This document shows positions 44,026 to 53,435 of a stretch of 64,000 nucleotides of DNA, one piece after another (the first letter of the stretch is position 1; every line of letters starts with the position of its first letter). Source of the DNA: Neptunicella sp048268085 (lineage in GTDB: Bacteria; Pseudomonadota; Gammaproteobacteria; Enterobacterales; Alteromonadaceae); the NCBI RefSeq assembly GCF_048268085.1, contig NZ_JBLWWF010000001.1, forward strand, positions 62,001-126,000. Reading direction: 5' to 3'. The notes beneath the pieces are model-generated. The model searched no databases. It had not been told where the DNA came from and saw only the letters and a program-made list of their open reading frames with translations. Position numbers and translations under genes: made by a program.

Positions 44026-45300
44026 ATGGAAAATACCGCAACAGCTGTTGAGCATAATGATCAAAAAAATTACACCGTTCCATTATTTATATTGACCAGT
44101 TTGTTTTTTATGTGGGGATTTATTACCTGCTTAAATGACATTCTGATCCCCCATCTAAAAATTGTTTTCGATCTGAATTATTTTCAGGCCATGGCAGTTA
44201 ATTTTGCCTTCTTTGGTGCCTATGCAGTGGTGTCTTATCCGGCCGGTACTTATGTGAAAAAAGTGGGCTATCAGAAAGGTATTGTCACTGGTTTGACCGT
44301 GGCGGGAGTAGGATGTTTGATGTTTTATCCAGCCGCCGCAATGCAACAGTATGGGGTGTTTTTATTAGCCTTGTTTATTCTGGCTTCCGGTATCACTGTT
44401 TTGCAGGTGGCAGCTAATCCTTATGTTACTCGTTTAGGACCGGTTCGCACTGCATCAAGTCGATTAACATTAACTCAAGCCTTTAATTCATTAGGCACTA
44501 CTATCGCCCCCTGGTTTGGGGCTTTGCTGATTTTCTCCGTTGCTACCTTATCTGCGGCCGATTTAGCCGTGATGTCAGCCGAAGAGCTCGCCACTTATAA
44601 CGCCACTCAAGCGGCGTCGGTACAGTTGCCTTATATAATTCTTGCAACGGCTTTGTTTGTCTTGGCGATTATTTTCTCTCGTTTGAATCTACCGGTGATA
44701 GAAGAACCACAACAAACTGAAGTGGTCGGTGGTATTCGCGAAGCGTTAAAACACAAGCATTTGCTATTTGGAGTGATCGCCATTTTTGTTTATGTGGGTG
44801 GTGAAGTGGCTATCGGTAGCTTTTTGGTTAGTTTTTTTGCTGAGCCATCCATTGCCGGATTAGCCGAGAAAGAAGCTGCTGCGTTAGTCAGTTATTACTG
44901 GGGCGGAGCCATGGTAGGGCGATTTATCGGGGCTGCGGTAATGACTAAAATATCTCCTCGTGTGGTATTAACCTTTAACGGGGTTGCGGTAATGGCATTG
45001 GTTCTGGTGGCAATGAATACCTCTGGGACGGCGGCTATGTGGTCAATTCTGGCGGTAGGATTATTTAACTCGGTTATGTTCCCGACTATTTTTAGTTTAG
45101 CAATTGAAAAACTCGGCCCGTTAGCCAGTGTTGGGTCGGGCTTGCTTTGTGTTGCCATTGTTGGCGGGGCAATTATCCCGTCGCTACAAGGGTTACTTGC
45201 TGATAGCCAAGGTTTACAGTTTAGCTTTATCTTGCCGGTTATCTGTTACTTATATATCGCATGGTACGGTTTTGTGGGTAGTAAAATCCGTTCAAACTAA
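44026..45300 (+). CDS. FHS-family MFS sugar:proton symporter (GluP/FucP-like)
   Basis: 424 aa inner-membrane protein with about 12 transmembrane helices. The N-terminus FILTSLFFMWGFITCLNDILIPHLK and the central VLQVAANPYVTRLGP, SRLTLTQAFNSLGTTIAPWFG are the signature of glucose/galactose and fucose transporters of the FHS group. Imports a monosaccharide with protons, here probably glucose, galactose or mannose freed in the periplasm by GH27 and the GH3 enzymes. It is the only inner-membrane sugar importer in the locus; no oligosaccharide permease for mannobiose is visible. Confidence 0.92.
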   Translation: MENTATAVEHNDQKNYTVPLFILTSLFFMWGFITCLNDILIPHLKIVFDLNYFQAMAVNFAFFGAYAVVSYPAGTYVKKVGYQKGIVTGLTVAGVGCLMFYPAAAMQQYGVFLLALFILASGITVLQVAANPYVTRLGPVRTASSRLTLTQAFNSLGTTIAPWFGALLIFSVATLSAADLAVMSAEELATYNATQAASVQLPYIILATALFVLAIIFSRLNLPVIEEPQQTEVVGGIREALKHKHLLFGVIAIFVYVGGEVAIGSFLVSFFAEPSIAGLAEKEAAALVSYYWGGAMVGRFIGAAVMTKISPRVVLTFNGVAVMALVLVAMNTSGTAAMWSILAVGLFNSVMFPTIFSLAIEKLGPLASVGSGLLCVAIVGGAIIPSLQGLLADSQGLQFSFILPVICYLYIAWYGFVGSKIRSN

Positions 45301-45318
45301 AATCCTTGGCGATGACTT

Positions 45319-45341
45319 ATCGGGTAGTTCTGCTACCCGAT
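45319..45341. terminator. Hairpin between convergent FHS transporter and DMT transporter genes
   Basis: ATCGGGTAG-TTCTG-CTACCCGAT: a 9-bp perfect stem between the two stops. The T run is short, so it is a possible bidirectional terminator. Confidence 0.6.
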
Positions 45342-45348
45342 ATTGTTA

Positions 45349-46224
45349 TCAACTCCACATCACCATAATCGCCGCAATCGCGATTAATACTAAGCCGAGT
45401 GCATCTTTTATCTGTAAACGTTGCCGTAGCCAGAATGCCGAAATTAACATGGTAAAAAACACTTCAACTTGACCGAGGGTTTTGACATACGGAACCGCTT
45501 GCAACGACATGGCACTAAACCAACCAATCGAGCCTACGCAACTGGCTATACTGGTTAACAAGGTGAGTTTGGGACGTTGCCACAAGGCTTTTAGACTGTC
45601 GCGATCACGCAGCAGTAAAAACATGATTAATATAAGTGTTTGTAAACTCAGTACTAACAACAATACCCAGGCGGCGCTATGGGGAAATGGAAGTCCTAAG
45701 GCTAAACTGGCTTCACGAACCCATAATGAGGTTAGAGCAAAACTGCTTCCACACGCCAGACCTAATACAACCGTGGTAAGAGACAAACTGCGAAAACCGC
45801 TTTTGGCACTCATTAAAAAAACGGCTACCCCGCCAATAATAACGCCGAGCCAACCTAGTAAAGATAGGGTTGTACCAAAGAACAGCATACCCAATACTGC
45901 CGCTACCAGTGCCTCGCTCTTGGCTAATCCTGCGCCGATGGCGTAGTTATTCATTTTAAATAACTGCACCATTAATGCAGTTGCAATAATTTGCATTAGA
46001 GCTGCACCAACAATAAAACCAGTAAAAGTGGGAGTAAAAACCGGTGCGTCGACGGGTCGCCAGAAATACAACACACACAGATAAAGCCCCGCAATAGGAC
46101 TAGCCCATAGAAAGCGGGCTAAGGTTACCCCAGTGACTTTCACTTCTTGGCCCAGGCGGCTTTGAAACGCATTGCGCCATGACTGCATAAACGCTGCCAG
46201 TAGGGTAAAAAATATCCAGCTCAT
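45349..46224 (-). CDS. EamA/DMT superfamily transporter
   Basis: 291 aa with about 10 predicted transmembrane helices in two repeats. The N-terminal repeat has LARFLWASPIAGLYLCVLYF, the second starts near LLTSIASCVGSIGWFSAMSLQ and contains GQVEVFFTMLISAFWLRQ. These are the features of the drug/metabolite transporter superfamily. The substrate cannot be deduced. It is convergent with the sugar transporter and lies 19 bp after the cyclophilin stop-distal end, so it may be co-transcribed with neither. Confidence 0.85.
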   Translation of the reverse strand: MSWIFFTLLAAFMQSWRNAFQSRLGQEVKVTGVTLARFLWASPIAGLYLCVLYFWRPVDAPVFTPTFTGFIVGAALMQIIATALMVQLFKMNNYAIGAGLAKSEALVAAVLGMLFFGTTLSLLGWLGVIIGGVAVFLMSAKSGFRSLSLTTVVLGLACGSSFALTSLWVREASLALGLPFPHSAAWVLLLVLSLQTLILIMFLLLRDRDSLKALWQRPKLTLLTSIASCVGSIGWFSAMSLQAVPYVKTLGQVEVFFTMLISAFWLRQRLQIKDALGLVLIAIAAIMVMWS

Positions 46225-46243
46225 ATTAAGGTCGCTAAGTGGC

Positions 46244-46867
46244 TTAATCGCGCGACTCTTTTACACTGAGTATCTTGACCGGATGCTGCAATATTTGCCC
46301 TTGGGTATAGTCTTCATCTGTTTTGGCCGCATCACGAATTTGATGGATTTTTCTGACAATATCCATTCCTTTAGTCACTCGTCCAAATGCGGCAAAGCCT
46401 TGGCCATCTTTATTGCGTTGCCCGCCAAAATCCAGCGAAGGTTGTTCCCCAATGCAGATAAAAAAGGCTGAGGTGGCGCTATCTGGTGTATCACGGGCCA
46501 TTGAAATAGTACCATCCAAATGTTTAATACCAGTGGCTTTGGTGGTTTCTAAAGGAATGGGCGGATAGTCGGTAAACTCAGGATTAGCCCCGCCTTGAAT
46601 CACCTCAATTTTTGGGGTGCCGTTATCATTATCCAGACGCACGACCCGGTAAAACTCTCCGCCATCAAAGCCGTTGGCTTGCACATAACGCAGAAAATTA
46701 GCGCTGCTAATTGGCGCTTGATCACTGTAAAGTGCTATTTCGATATTCCCCAATTCCGTTTGCATGATCAGTGTTGTATTGGCAGCTTGAGACAATGAAC
46801 TGGTGATCAGTAATCCAAGCGTGGTGATTAAACAGAATATCTTTTTCAATGTTTTCAAAGTTAACAC
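46244..46867 (-). CDS. Periplasmic cyclophilin-type peptidyl-prolyl isomerase
   Basis: 207 aa if it begins at GTG 46867; a TTG 9 bases downstream has a better AAGG spacing, so the exact start is uncertain. Signal peptide ends near LSQAAN. The cyclophilin fold is clear: MQTELGNIEIALYSDQAPISSANFL, FYRVVR, the GTISMARD motif, ATSAFFICIG and FAAFGRVTKGMDIVRKI. It assists proline isomerisation in exported proteins. It is transcribed toward the DMT transporter gene with 19 bp between them, so an operon is possible. Confidence 0.9.
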   Translation of the reverse strand: MLTLKTLKKIFCLITTLGLLITSSLSQAANTTLIMQTELGNIEIALYSDQAPISSANFLRYVQANGFDGGEFYRVVRLDNDNGTPKIEVIQGGANPEFTDYPPIPLETTKATGIKHLDGTISMARDTPDSATSAFFICIGEQPSLDFGGQRNKDGQGFAAFGRVTKGMDIVRKIHQIRDAAKTDEDYTQGQILQHPVKILSVKESRD

Positions 46868-46966
46868 CTTGTTGACTATAGTGAATTGGCGATTAATTTA
46901 GCTTAACGATTTAACCCATTGTTGGCGAGGATAAATAACCTGAACGGCCGACAAATAAGGATCAAT

Positions 46967-48616
46967 ATGAATAACTGCAGACAACTTATCGCCATGGTGG
47001 CTTTGCTAATCGTAGCAATACCAAGCTGGGCTGATGTGACACTATGGTATAACGCGAATGGTTATGGTTTTGATCAAAATAAAGCCTTGCGCCATTTTGA
47101 GGCATTAGCGGTAGAAAACGGCAAAGTCCTTGAGGTGGGGAACAATGCCATTAAGCAACATTATCCCGATGCCAAATTGATTGATTTAGATGGCAAAGCC
47201 GTCTTACCCGGACTGATTGATGCCCATGGGCATTTTATGGGGTTAGGCTATAGCCTGTTGGAAGCGGATGTCCGGGATATTCGCAGCAAACTGGCAACGG
47301 TTAAGGCGGTGGCATCATTTGCCAAACAAAATCCGGATTTGGATTGGGTTCGAGGTGGAGGCTGGAATCAGGTCCTTTGGCCAGAAAATGATTTTCCTAA
47401 TGCCACTGATCTGGATGAATTTATTCAGAATCGTCCTGTCTGGTTGGAACGAGTCGATGGCCATGCTGGTTGGGCTAATAGTCTGGCGCTCAAAATGGCG
47501 GGGATTGACGCCAGTACTATCGATCCGCCCGGTGGGCAGATTTTGCGGGATAAAGATGGTAAGCCTACCGGTATACTGATTGATAATGCTATGCAATTGA
47601 TGCGTGAAGCCTTACCCCAATATGATGCCAATAGTTTTAATTTGGCCTTTGAAGCAGCGCAATCCCATTTGTTAGCACTAGGTCTGACGTCAATCCATGA
47701 CGCCGGTATTGAACAGGATGTCTATGATTTTTATCAGCATCAAGTGGCAAATAATAAATTAAAAATGCGTATCTACGCCATGATTGGCGGCTGGGATAGC
47801 AATTTATTATCCATGTTGGAAAAAGGGTTTGTTCAAGACGATCAGGATTTACTGTCTATTCGAAGCGTAAAACTGGTGGCCGACGGAGCGTTGGGCAGTC
47901 GAGGTGCGGCATTGCTCGAACCTTATTCTGACGATCATGACAACACAGGTTTGATGGTCACCTCAGAACAAGACTTGAACCGGTTGTACGAACAGATTAT
48001 CAAACGGGGATTCCAGTTGAATGTGCATGCGATTGGCGATCGAGCTAACCGTATAGTACTCGACCAATATCAGGCCGCATACCAAAAAGTCGGAGGCAAG
48101 GATCTTCGTCATCGAATTGAACACGCACAAATAGTCAATCCGGCCGATATTCCCCGATTTAAGCAACTTAAATTAATTGCCTCAATGCAGCCCACGCATG
48201 CCACCAGTGATAAAAATATGGCCGCAGACCGATTGGGTGAAGAACGACTAAAAGGCGCTTATGCGTGGCACAGTATGTTAGCCCAAGGCACTATTGTGGC
48301 CGGAGGTTCGGATTTTCCGGTGGAATTAGCCAATCCATTTTTTGGATTGCATGCCGCGGTGACCCGTCAGGATCGCAATAATCAACCCAAAAACGGTTGG
48401 CTACCAGAGCAGAAGATGACACGTGAACAAGCACTGCGGGCTTTTACCGCAGATGCCGCTTATGCTGCCTTTCAGGAAGATAAAATAGGCAGCTTGAGCC
48501 AAGGTCAGTGGGCTGATTTTATTGTGGTAGACCGCGATATATTTGCCATACCAGAACAGGACATCTGGAAAACCAAAGTATTACAAACCTGGATAGCGGG
48601 CGAGCAGCAGTTTTAA
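46967..48616 (+). CDS. Exported amidohydrolase (YtcJ-like)
   Basis: 549 aa from ATG 46967, chosen because AAGG is 7 bases upstream and the product then begins with a proper signal peptide (MNNCRQLIAMVALLIVAIPSWA). Amidohydrolase_3 fold: metal motif GLIDAHGHFMGLG, then DLDWVRGGGWNQVLWPE, VDGHAGWANSLALK, SIHDAGIEQDVYDF, LKLVADGALGSRGAAL, HAIGDRAN, RIEHAQ and a final GGSDFPVE. All metal ligands seem present. Substrates of this group are largely unknown; some cleave N-acyl or imide bonds. A terminator-like hairpin follows at 48690. Confidence 0.88.
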   Translation: MNNCRQLIAMVALLIVAIPSWADVTLWYNANGYGFDQNKALRHFEALAVENGKVLEVGNNAIKQHYPDAKLIDLDGKAVLPGLIDAHGHFMGLGYSLLEADVRDIRSKLATVKAVASFAKQNPDLDWVRGGGWNQVLWPENDFPNATDLDEFIQNRPVWLERVDGHAGWANSLALKMAGIDASTIDPPGGQILRDKDGKPTGILIDNAMQLMREALPQYDANSFNLAFEAAQSHLLALGLTSIHDAGIEQDVYDFYQHQVANNKLKMRIYAMIGGWDSNLLSMLEKGFVQDDQDLLSIRSVKLVADGALGSRGAALLEPYSDDHDNTGLMVTSEQDLNRLYEQIIKRGFQLNVHAIGDRANRIVLDQYQAAYQKVGGKDLRHRIEHAQIVNPADIPRFKQLKLIASMQPTHATSDKNMAADRLGEERLKGAYAWHSMLAQGTIVAGGSDFPVELANPFFGLHAAVTRQDRNNQPKNGWLPEQKMTREQALRAFTADAAYAAFQEDKIGSLSQGQWADFIVVDRDIFAIPEQDIWKTKVLQTWIAGEQQF

Positions 48617-48689
48617 ACCTGCTGCCCAGTTATGATCATGGTGATACCGGATGCACAAAGGAAAAGAATGAAGTTGGATTGATATATTG

Positions 48690-48722
48690 GCGCTCCCACT
48701 TACGGATAGGGGAACGCTTTTT
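48690..48722 (+). terminator. Probable terminator after the amidohydrolase gene
   Basis: GCGCTCCC...GGGGAACGC followed by TTTTT: an imperfect stem with a T run, 74 bp after the stop and before the convergent mgsA. Confidence 0.55.
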
Positions 48723-48779
48723 CGCTTCTGGTGACGTTCGGGGTTTATATTCTCAGCGCTGAATATGGCATTTGCCTGT

Positions 48780-49187
48780 TTAATAAACTGGGATTTCGCG
48801 TTTATATTGCATATTTTCCAGCGATTCGATACCAAACATTAAATCGGCACTGGCGCGATTACAGGCTACCGGAATATTCCACACCGAGCATAACCGTAAT
48901 AATGCTTTAACATCAGGATCATGGGGGGCTGGATTCAGCGGATCCCAGAAAAACACTAAGGCATCCAAACCACCTTCGGAAATCAACGCGCCAATTTGCT
49001 GGTCGCCACCTAATGGGCCACTTTTATAGCGATGAACTGGCAGTTGTAGGGCGTCTGCAACCAATCCACCAGTGGTGCCCGTTGCGACCAATTTATGCCC
49101 CTGTAATCGGCTTTTATGGGTCACTGCCCAGTCAATTAAATCTTTTTTCTTATGATCGTGGGCGACCAAAGCGATGGTTTTCTGCAT
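48780..49187 (-). CDS. mgsA: Methylglyoxal synthase
   Basis: 135 aa. Converts dihydroxyacetone phosphate to methylglyoxal and phosphate, a bypass that relieves sugar-phosphate stress. Conserved segments: ALVAHDHKK with catalytic Asp/His, VATGTTGGL phosphate loop, SGPLGGDQQIG with the active Asp, and DPLNPAPHDPDVKALLRLC with His. GAAGGG precedes the ATG. In an organism living on sugar polymers this overflow valve fits, and the YghZ-like reductase at 37716 could remove methylglyoxal. Confidence 0.96.
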   Translation of the reverse strand: MQKTIALVAHDHKKKDLIDWAVTHKSRLQGHKLVATGTTGGLVADALQLPVHRYKSGPLGGDQQIGALISEGGLDALVFFWDPLNPAPHDPDVKALLRLCSVWNIPVACNRASADLMFGIESLENMQYKREIPVY

Positions 49188-49245
49188 GTGTTAACCCTTC
49201 AATAAAACTAGCAAACTGTGTGAATGGGCAATATTGAAGCAGAGT

Positions 49246-50742
49246 TTAGAAAGATAATCTACTTAGGAAACTGGCTTTCGGGCAGGGCTCAAACGTATCC
49301 AGTTTATGTAATTTTGTATTGGCATGCTGACTAATAAAATCGCCACGGCAGGGATCGAATTGGTAATCCTGCTGCCATTGCTGGATATTTTCTGCAATCT
49401 GTTTAATGGCATCCACAATCTGACGTGCTTCCTGATCGGTGCTGCTAGGATGCAATGATACCCTGATCCAACCGGGCTTATCGGTGAGATCGCCACTATC
49501 GATTTTATTGGTGATATTCTGCGATTTGGACTCACTGACATTTAACAGAATGTGACCATAAGTGCCCGCGCATGAACAGCCTCCCCGAGTCTGAATACCA
49601 AATCGATCATTCAACAAGCGCACAATCAGGTTGTAATGCACATCGGGAATATAGAATGACACAATGCACAAGCGTTCTCGCACTTTAGGCTCCAGCATCA
49701 CGACATTGGGTATCTGATCCAGGCCGTTCATCAGAATATCGACTAATTGCTGTTCCCGCTGGGCGATGTGTCGAGTACCCATTTCTTCTTTTAGCTTAAT
49801 CGCCAACGCGGCCTTGATGGTTTGCAAGAAACCGGGGGTTCCACCATCTTCGCGGACTTCAATATCGTCAAAAAAGCCCTGTTTTCCCCAAGGATTAGTC
49901 CAGCTGACGGTGCCGCCTCCAGGTTGATCCGGAACTTTATTGGTATACAGCTTACGATTAAATAGCATAATGCCGCTACTACCAGGTCCACCCAGAAATT
50001 TATGTGGCGAAAAGAAAATCGCATCCAGACGAGCATCAGGATCTTGTGGATGCATATCGATATCCACATAGGGCGCTGAACAGGCAAAATCAACAAAGCA
50101 GATGCCATCGTGCTGGTGCATGATTCTGGCCAACTGATGATAGTCTGTCTTGATCCCGGTAACGTTGCTACAAGCAGTAAACGAACCGATTTTTAATCGG
50201 CGTTCGGAATAACGGGTCAGCAATTGTTGCAGGTGGTCCAAATCCGGTAGTCCCTGCTGATTCGGTTTAATCACTTCTACAGTCACTTCACAGGTATTCC
50301 ATGTCGTTTGATTGGAATGATGTTCCATATGAGTAATAAACACTACCGGCTTGTCGCTATCGTCGATATGGATGCGATCTTGCCATTTTTCTGCGATACG
50401 TAATCCGAGTATTCGTTGCAGCTTGTTAATAACGGTGGTCATGCCTGATCCGCTGCTGATTAGTATATCGTCCTGATTGGCGTTGACATGCTGCTTAATA
50501 ATTTTTTGTGCATCATGGTAAGCGCTAGTCATGGTCGTACCGGTGAGATTTGTTTCGGTATGGGTATTGGCTACATAGGGCCCCAGATAATCAGTGATAA
50601 AGCGTTCTATCGGACGATAAAGTCGGCCACTGGCAGTCCAATCCGCATAGAGTACATCGCGTTGTTGCCCGGAAATGTCGTGGCTTAACGATTGACCAAT
50701 AATATGTGGCCGAAAGCGCTTAAAATGTTTTTGACTAGACAT
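49246..50742 (-). CDS. Class V aminotransferase / cysteine desulfurase-like PLP enzyme
   Basis: 498 aa, longer than classical SufS/IscS (~400). PLP enzyme of fold type I: YADWTASGRLYRPIE at the N-terminus, the NTHTETNLTGTTMT segment, SGSGMTTVINKLQ, FVDFACSAPYVDID with the PLP-binding Asp, SPHKFLGGPGSSGI with the Schiff-base Lys, and GGCSCAGTYGH near residue 385, where the cysteine of desulfurases lies. It could desulfurate cysteine or act on a related amino acid. The extra C-terminal ~60 residues are unassigned. Divergent-side neighbour is an Lrp-type regulator 128 bp away in the same direction. Confidence 0.85.
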   Translation of the reverse strand: MSSQKHFKRFRPHIIGQSLSHDISGQQRDVLYADWTASGRLYRPIERFITDYLGPYVANTHTETNLTGTTMTSAYHDAQKIIKQHVNANQDDILISSGSGMTTVINKLQRILGLRIAEKWQDRIHIDDSDKPVVFITHMEHHSNQTTWNTCEVTVEVIKPNQQGLPDLDHLQQLLTRYSERRLKIGSFTACSNVTGIKTDYHQLARIMHQHDGICFVDFACSAPYVDIDMHPQDPDARLDAIFFSPHKFLGGPGSSGIMLFNRKLYTNKVPDQPGGGTVSWTNPWGKQGFFDDIEVREDGGTPGFLQTIKAALAIKLKEEMGTRHIAQREQQLVDILMNGLDQIPNVVMLEPKVRERLCIVSFYIPDVHYNLIVRLLNDRFGIQTRGGCSCAGTYGHILLNVSESKSQNITNKIDSGDLTDKPGWIRVSLHPSSTDQEARQIVDAIKQIAENIQQWQQDYQFDPCRGDFISQHANTKLHKLDTFEPCPKASFLSRLSF

Positions 50743-50870
50743 GACAACAACCCAATAATTAAATTAATGGCTATTGTGAATTAAATTCCGATAAAAGTAA
50801 ATTAATTGGTATTTTGTTTCTATTTATTGTTTTTTATTAGTTTTAATGGTTCGATAATTATCTTTATTCA

Positions 50871-51326
50871 CTACAAGTGCGCCAGAGGAAGTTGAGTGGT
50901 ACTTTTAATGGTTTCCATGACAAAGCTAGCACTGACATCATGTAAATCCGCTTCAATTAGCCGTTTATACAATTGATCATAGCCACGCATATCCGGCACT
51001 ACTGCATGTAATAAATAATCCAGTTCGCCACTCATCCGATACACACCAATGACTTCGGCAATGTCACTAACAATAGAACAAAATTTCTCATACCAGTCAC
51101 TATTGTGTTGATTCGTTTTAATCGAGATAAACACCGATAAGCCCAGATTGAGTTTATCTTTATTGAGCAAGGTGACACTGCCTAGCACAATTCCGTCTTC
51201 TTCCAGTTTTTGCATTCGTCGCCAACACGCGGTCTTGGATAGGCCGACCCGCTCGGCGACTTCGGCCACTGACAGTCGAGCATCGGTTTGGAGTGTTTGT
51301 AGAATTTGTTTATCAATCGAGTCCAT
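50871..51326 (-). CDS. Lrp/AsnC-family transcriptional regulator
   Basis: 151 aa. N-terminal winged helix DKQILQTLQTDARLSVAEVAERVGLSKTACWRRMQKLEEDG and C-terminal RAM domain with VIGVYRMSGELDYLLHAVV. It binds an amino acid to switch DNA binding. It is transcribed in the same direction as the downstream class V aminotransferase, so it may control that gene; this is inference. DUF454 lies divergently 131 bp away. Confidence 0.94.
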   Translation of the reverse strand: MDSIDKQILQTLQTDARLSVAEVAERVGLSKTACWRRMQKLEEDGIVLGSVTLLNKDKLNLGLSVFISIKTNQHNSDWYEKFCSIVSDIAEVIGVYRMSGELDYLLHAVVPDMRGYDQLYKRLIEADLHDVSASFVMETIKSTTQLPLAHL

Positions 51327-51457
51327 AGTGTTCCGCAGTAAATGGATTAAAAATAATCGGTATCAGTCGATTAGAGTCATATCAGGTGAATATCGAGATT
51401 AAGGGGAATATGCCATAAAGCCAAGTCTTGAGGGGAATAATTTAGTGATATGATGTC

Positions 51458-51892
51458 ATGGATCAGAAAATTAAAAATGGGTTTAATTGGTGGGGAGCGA
51501 CATCAGTGTGCGGAGTAAGCAGAATATTGTGGCGTTTGCTGGCTATTAGCGCACTTATTTTGGGGTTGATTGGAATTCCATTACCGGGATTGCCTACCGT
51601 TCCTTTTATGATTTTAGCGGCATGGGCAGGCAGTAAAGGCTGGCCAGCACTGGAAATTTGGTTATTGAATCATGCTGATTTTGGTGAACCGATCAGACAA
51701 TGGCGTGCTTATGGGGCAATCCCTACTAAAGCGAAAATACTTTCCTCCGTCATGATGTTCTTCAGTGGCATTATTTTTTGGCTGATGGATCACCATCTCT
51801 ACCTAAAGTGCACAATAAGTATCGTGTTTATATTGGTCGCAGTTTGGATTTGGCGAAGACCAACGCCACATAGCAGAAACAGTTATGAATAA
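51458..51892 (+). CDS. DUF454 (YbaN-like) inner-membrane protein
   Basis: 144 aa with three predicted transmembrane helices (about 26-45, 98-115 and 118-135). The family signature GLIGIPLPGLPTVPFMILAAW follows the first helix and the segment RQWRAYGAIPTKAKILS is also conserved. No function is known for the family. It ends 49 bp before tRNA-Leu, which is on the other strand. Confidence 0.88.
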   Translation: MDQKIKNGFNWWGATSVCGVSRILWRLLAISALILGLIGIPLPGLPTVPFMILAAWAGSKGWPALEIWLLNHADFGEPIRQWRAYGAIPTKAKILSSVMMFFSGIIFWLMDHHLYLKCTISIVFILVAVWIWRRPTPHSRNSYE

Positions 51893-51941
51893 TTAAAAGG
51901 GATTGGGGTGATGACAGTTGATTGAGATGAAAAGATAAAAC

Positions 51942-52028
51942 TGGTGCAGATGGGGAGACTTGAACTCCCACGACCGTTAGGCCACTAGCACCTGAAGCTA
52001 GCGTGTCTACCAATTCCACCACATCTGC
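51942..52028 (-). tRNA. tRNA-Leu (anticodon CAG)
   Basis: 87 nt including an encoded CCA end. On the minus strand the acceptor stem is GCAGATG/CATCTGC; the D arm is GTGGAATTGGTAGACAC; the anticodon stem is CTAGC/GCTAG around loop TTCAGGT, giving anticodon CAG; a long variable arm (TGGCCTAACGGTCG) marks it as class II leucine tRNA; the T arm is GGGAGTTCAAGTCTCCC. It reads CUG codons. Confidence 0.97.
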
Positions 52029-52041
52029 AAGAGGCGTGGAT

Positions 52042-52047
52042 TCTATA
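52042..52047 (-). promoter_or_regulatory. Probable -10 box of the tRNA-Leu gene
   Basis: TATAGA on the minus strand, 13 bp upstream of the mature tRNA 5' end. A clear -35 box at 16-18 bp spacing could not be fixed. Confidence 0.5.
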
Positions 52048-52194
52048 CTGGTTAAACTGAATTGAAAAGCCCGACCGATAAAATTTGCTAATAAAAAGCT
52101 ATATCGTTGAATTCTTAATAGAATAGCTTGTAATTGAACACATTCGCCCCAAGTTATTGCTGCAAGTCATCGAAATAAAAGTAATAAGTCATTT

Positions 52195-53043
52195 ATGCAA
52201 ACCAATATAGTTGAAATTAATTTAGAAAATTTTCAGCAAGTTATGCTGGAAGACTCTCAACATAAGTTAATTGCCGTTGAGTTTTGGCAAGACGGTGTTG
52301 AACAATGTGAACAAATGGCCTTGATACTGGCCAGATTAGCCGCTGAGTATAGTCAGGACTTGATTCTGGCAAGGGTTAACTGTCAGCAACAACCTGAGGT
52401 GGTACAGCAATTTGGTGTACGCAGTTTACCTACCGTGATGTTGGTTAAAGCCGGTCAACCTATTGATGGCGCTGTAGGTCCTCAAACTGAAAATGACCTG
52501 AGGGAATTGCTGAATAAGCATTTGCCCAAACCAGAAGAGGCATTACTCACACAAGCTAATCAGGTCATGCTTACCGGTGACTTGGAACGTGCAGCGGTGT
52601 TGGCTAAACAGGCCTATGATCTGAATAGTGACAGAGCGGATATTAAGTATTTATTGGCAGATATCTATATTCAGCAAGGCCATGTTGCACCGGCTAAAAA
52701 CTTGTTGGAAACCATCGGTTTAGTCGATCAGGATCATAATTATCAGCGTTTACTGGGCTCAATAGAATTGGCCGAACAAGCCGCCGATACTCCCGAAATT
52801 CAAGCGTTGCAAGCAGAGCTGGCCAACGATCCGGATAATTTCGAGTTAAAAGTCAAACTGGCAGTCCAATTACAACAAGCCAAACGGAATGAAGAAGCAC
52901 TTGAACTGCTATTTCAGGTATTGAAAAAAGATCTGAGCTTCGGTGATGCCAAAAAATTCGCATTGGACACCATTAATGCATTACCTGCCGGCGATCCGCT
53001 GGCCAGTCTGTACCGCAGAAAGATTTACGCACTTTTATATTAG
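52195..53043 (+). CDS. cnoX: CnoX (YbbN), thioredoxin-like co-chaperone
   Basis: 282 aa. Residues about 1-105 form a thioredoxin fold in which the usual CxxC is replaced by QCEQM-type sequence (one Cys, in VEFWQDGVEQCEQM), as in E. coli YbbN. The rest consists of TPR-like helices (ERAAVLAKQAYDLNSDRADIKYLLADIYIQ and later repeats). The family protects proteins from chlorine stress and hands them to GroEL/DnaK. A stand-alone gene; rraB is convergent. Confidence 0.92.
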   Translation: MQTNIVEINLENFQQVMLEDSQHKLIAVEFWQDGVEQCEQMALILARLAAEYSQDLILARVNCQQQPEVVQQFGVRSLPTVMLVKAGQPIDGAVGPQTENDLRELLNKHLPKPEEALLTQANQVMLTGDLERAAVLAKQAYDLNSDRADIKYLLADIYIQQGHVAPAKNLLETIGLVDQDHNYQRLLGSIELAEQAADTPEIQALQAELANDPDNFELKVKLAVQLQQAKRNEEALELLFQVLKKDLSFGDAKKFALDTINALPAGDPLASLYRRKIYALLY

Positions 53044-53055
53044 TTTGTGCAGGGA

Positions 53056-53403
53056 TTACTCAATAAAATGCGTGCCCCAACCATCATAATACACGTTATG
53101 TTTAGTGGCGATACGGAGCAGGGTATCGGTGTCCTTGTTAAGGCTGTCGATATCCAGTTTGCGTTCTACTGTGGCATCAAAGCATAAAACAGTGCCACCA
53201 TCATCTAGTGTTAGTTCTTCCGCATCACCTACTTCAAAGCCGGCTTTAAATGCGTCTACAGCGGCTTTTTCGAGGCGATCAAAGTCGTCACCGGCAAAAT
53301 GATATTCGATGTTGTAGGTTGCATCGGGGTTGCTGCCATCTTCCAATAAAGCATCGACAGTTTCCTGATTGAATTCATACCACTCTTGTAATTCAGTGCT
53401 CAT
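53056..53403 (-). CDS. rraB: RraB, regulator of RNase E activity
   Basis: 115 aa acidic protein. Family features: NQETVDALLEDGSNPDATYNIEYHFAG, AFKAGFEVGDAEELTLDDGGTVLCFDATVE and NVYYDGWGTHF at the end. It inhibits RNase E by binding its C-terminal scaffold. Its reading direction leads away from the plsC-like gene, whose stop lies 33 bp from the rraB start. Confidence 0.94.
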   Translation of the reverse strand: MSTELQEWYEFNQETVDALLEDGSNPDATYNIEYHFAGDDFDRLEKAAVDAFKAGFEVGDAEELTLDDGGTVLCFDATVERKLDIDSLNKDTDTLLRIATKHNVYYDGWGTHFIE

Positions 53404-53435
53404 ATAATGGCCTTGTGCTGATGGTTAAACGGAGT

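Noticed and set aside
51828..52022. Open frame antisense through the tRNA-Leu gene (begins MVELVDTLASGASG)
   Set aside because: This is the well-known spurious translation of a bacterial tRNA-Leu; the tRNA fold explains the sequence.
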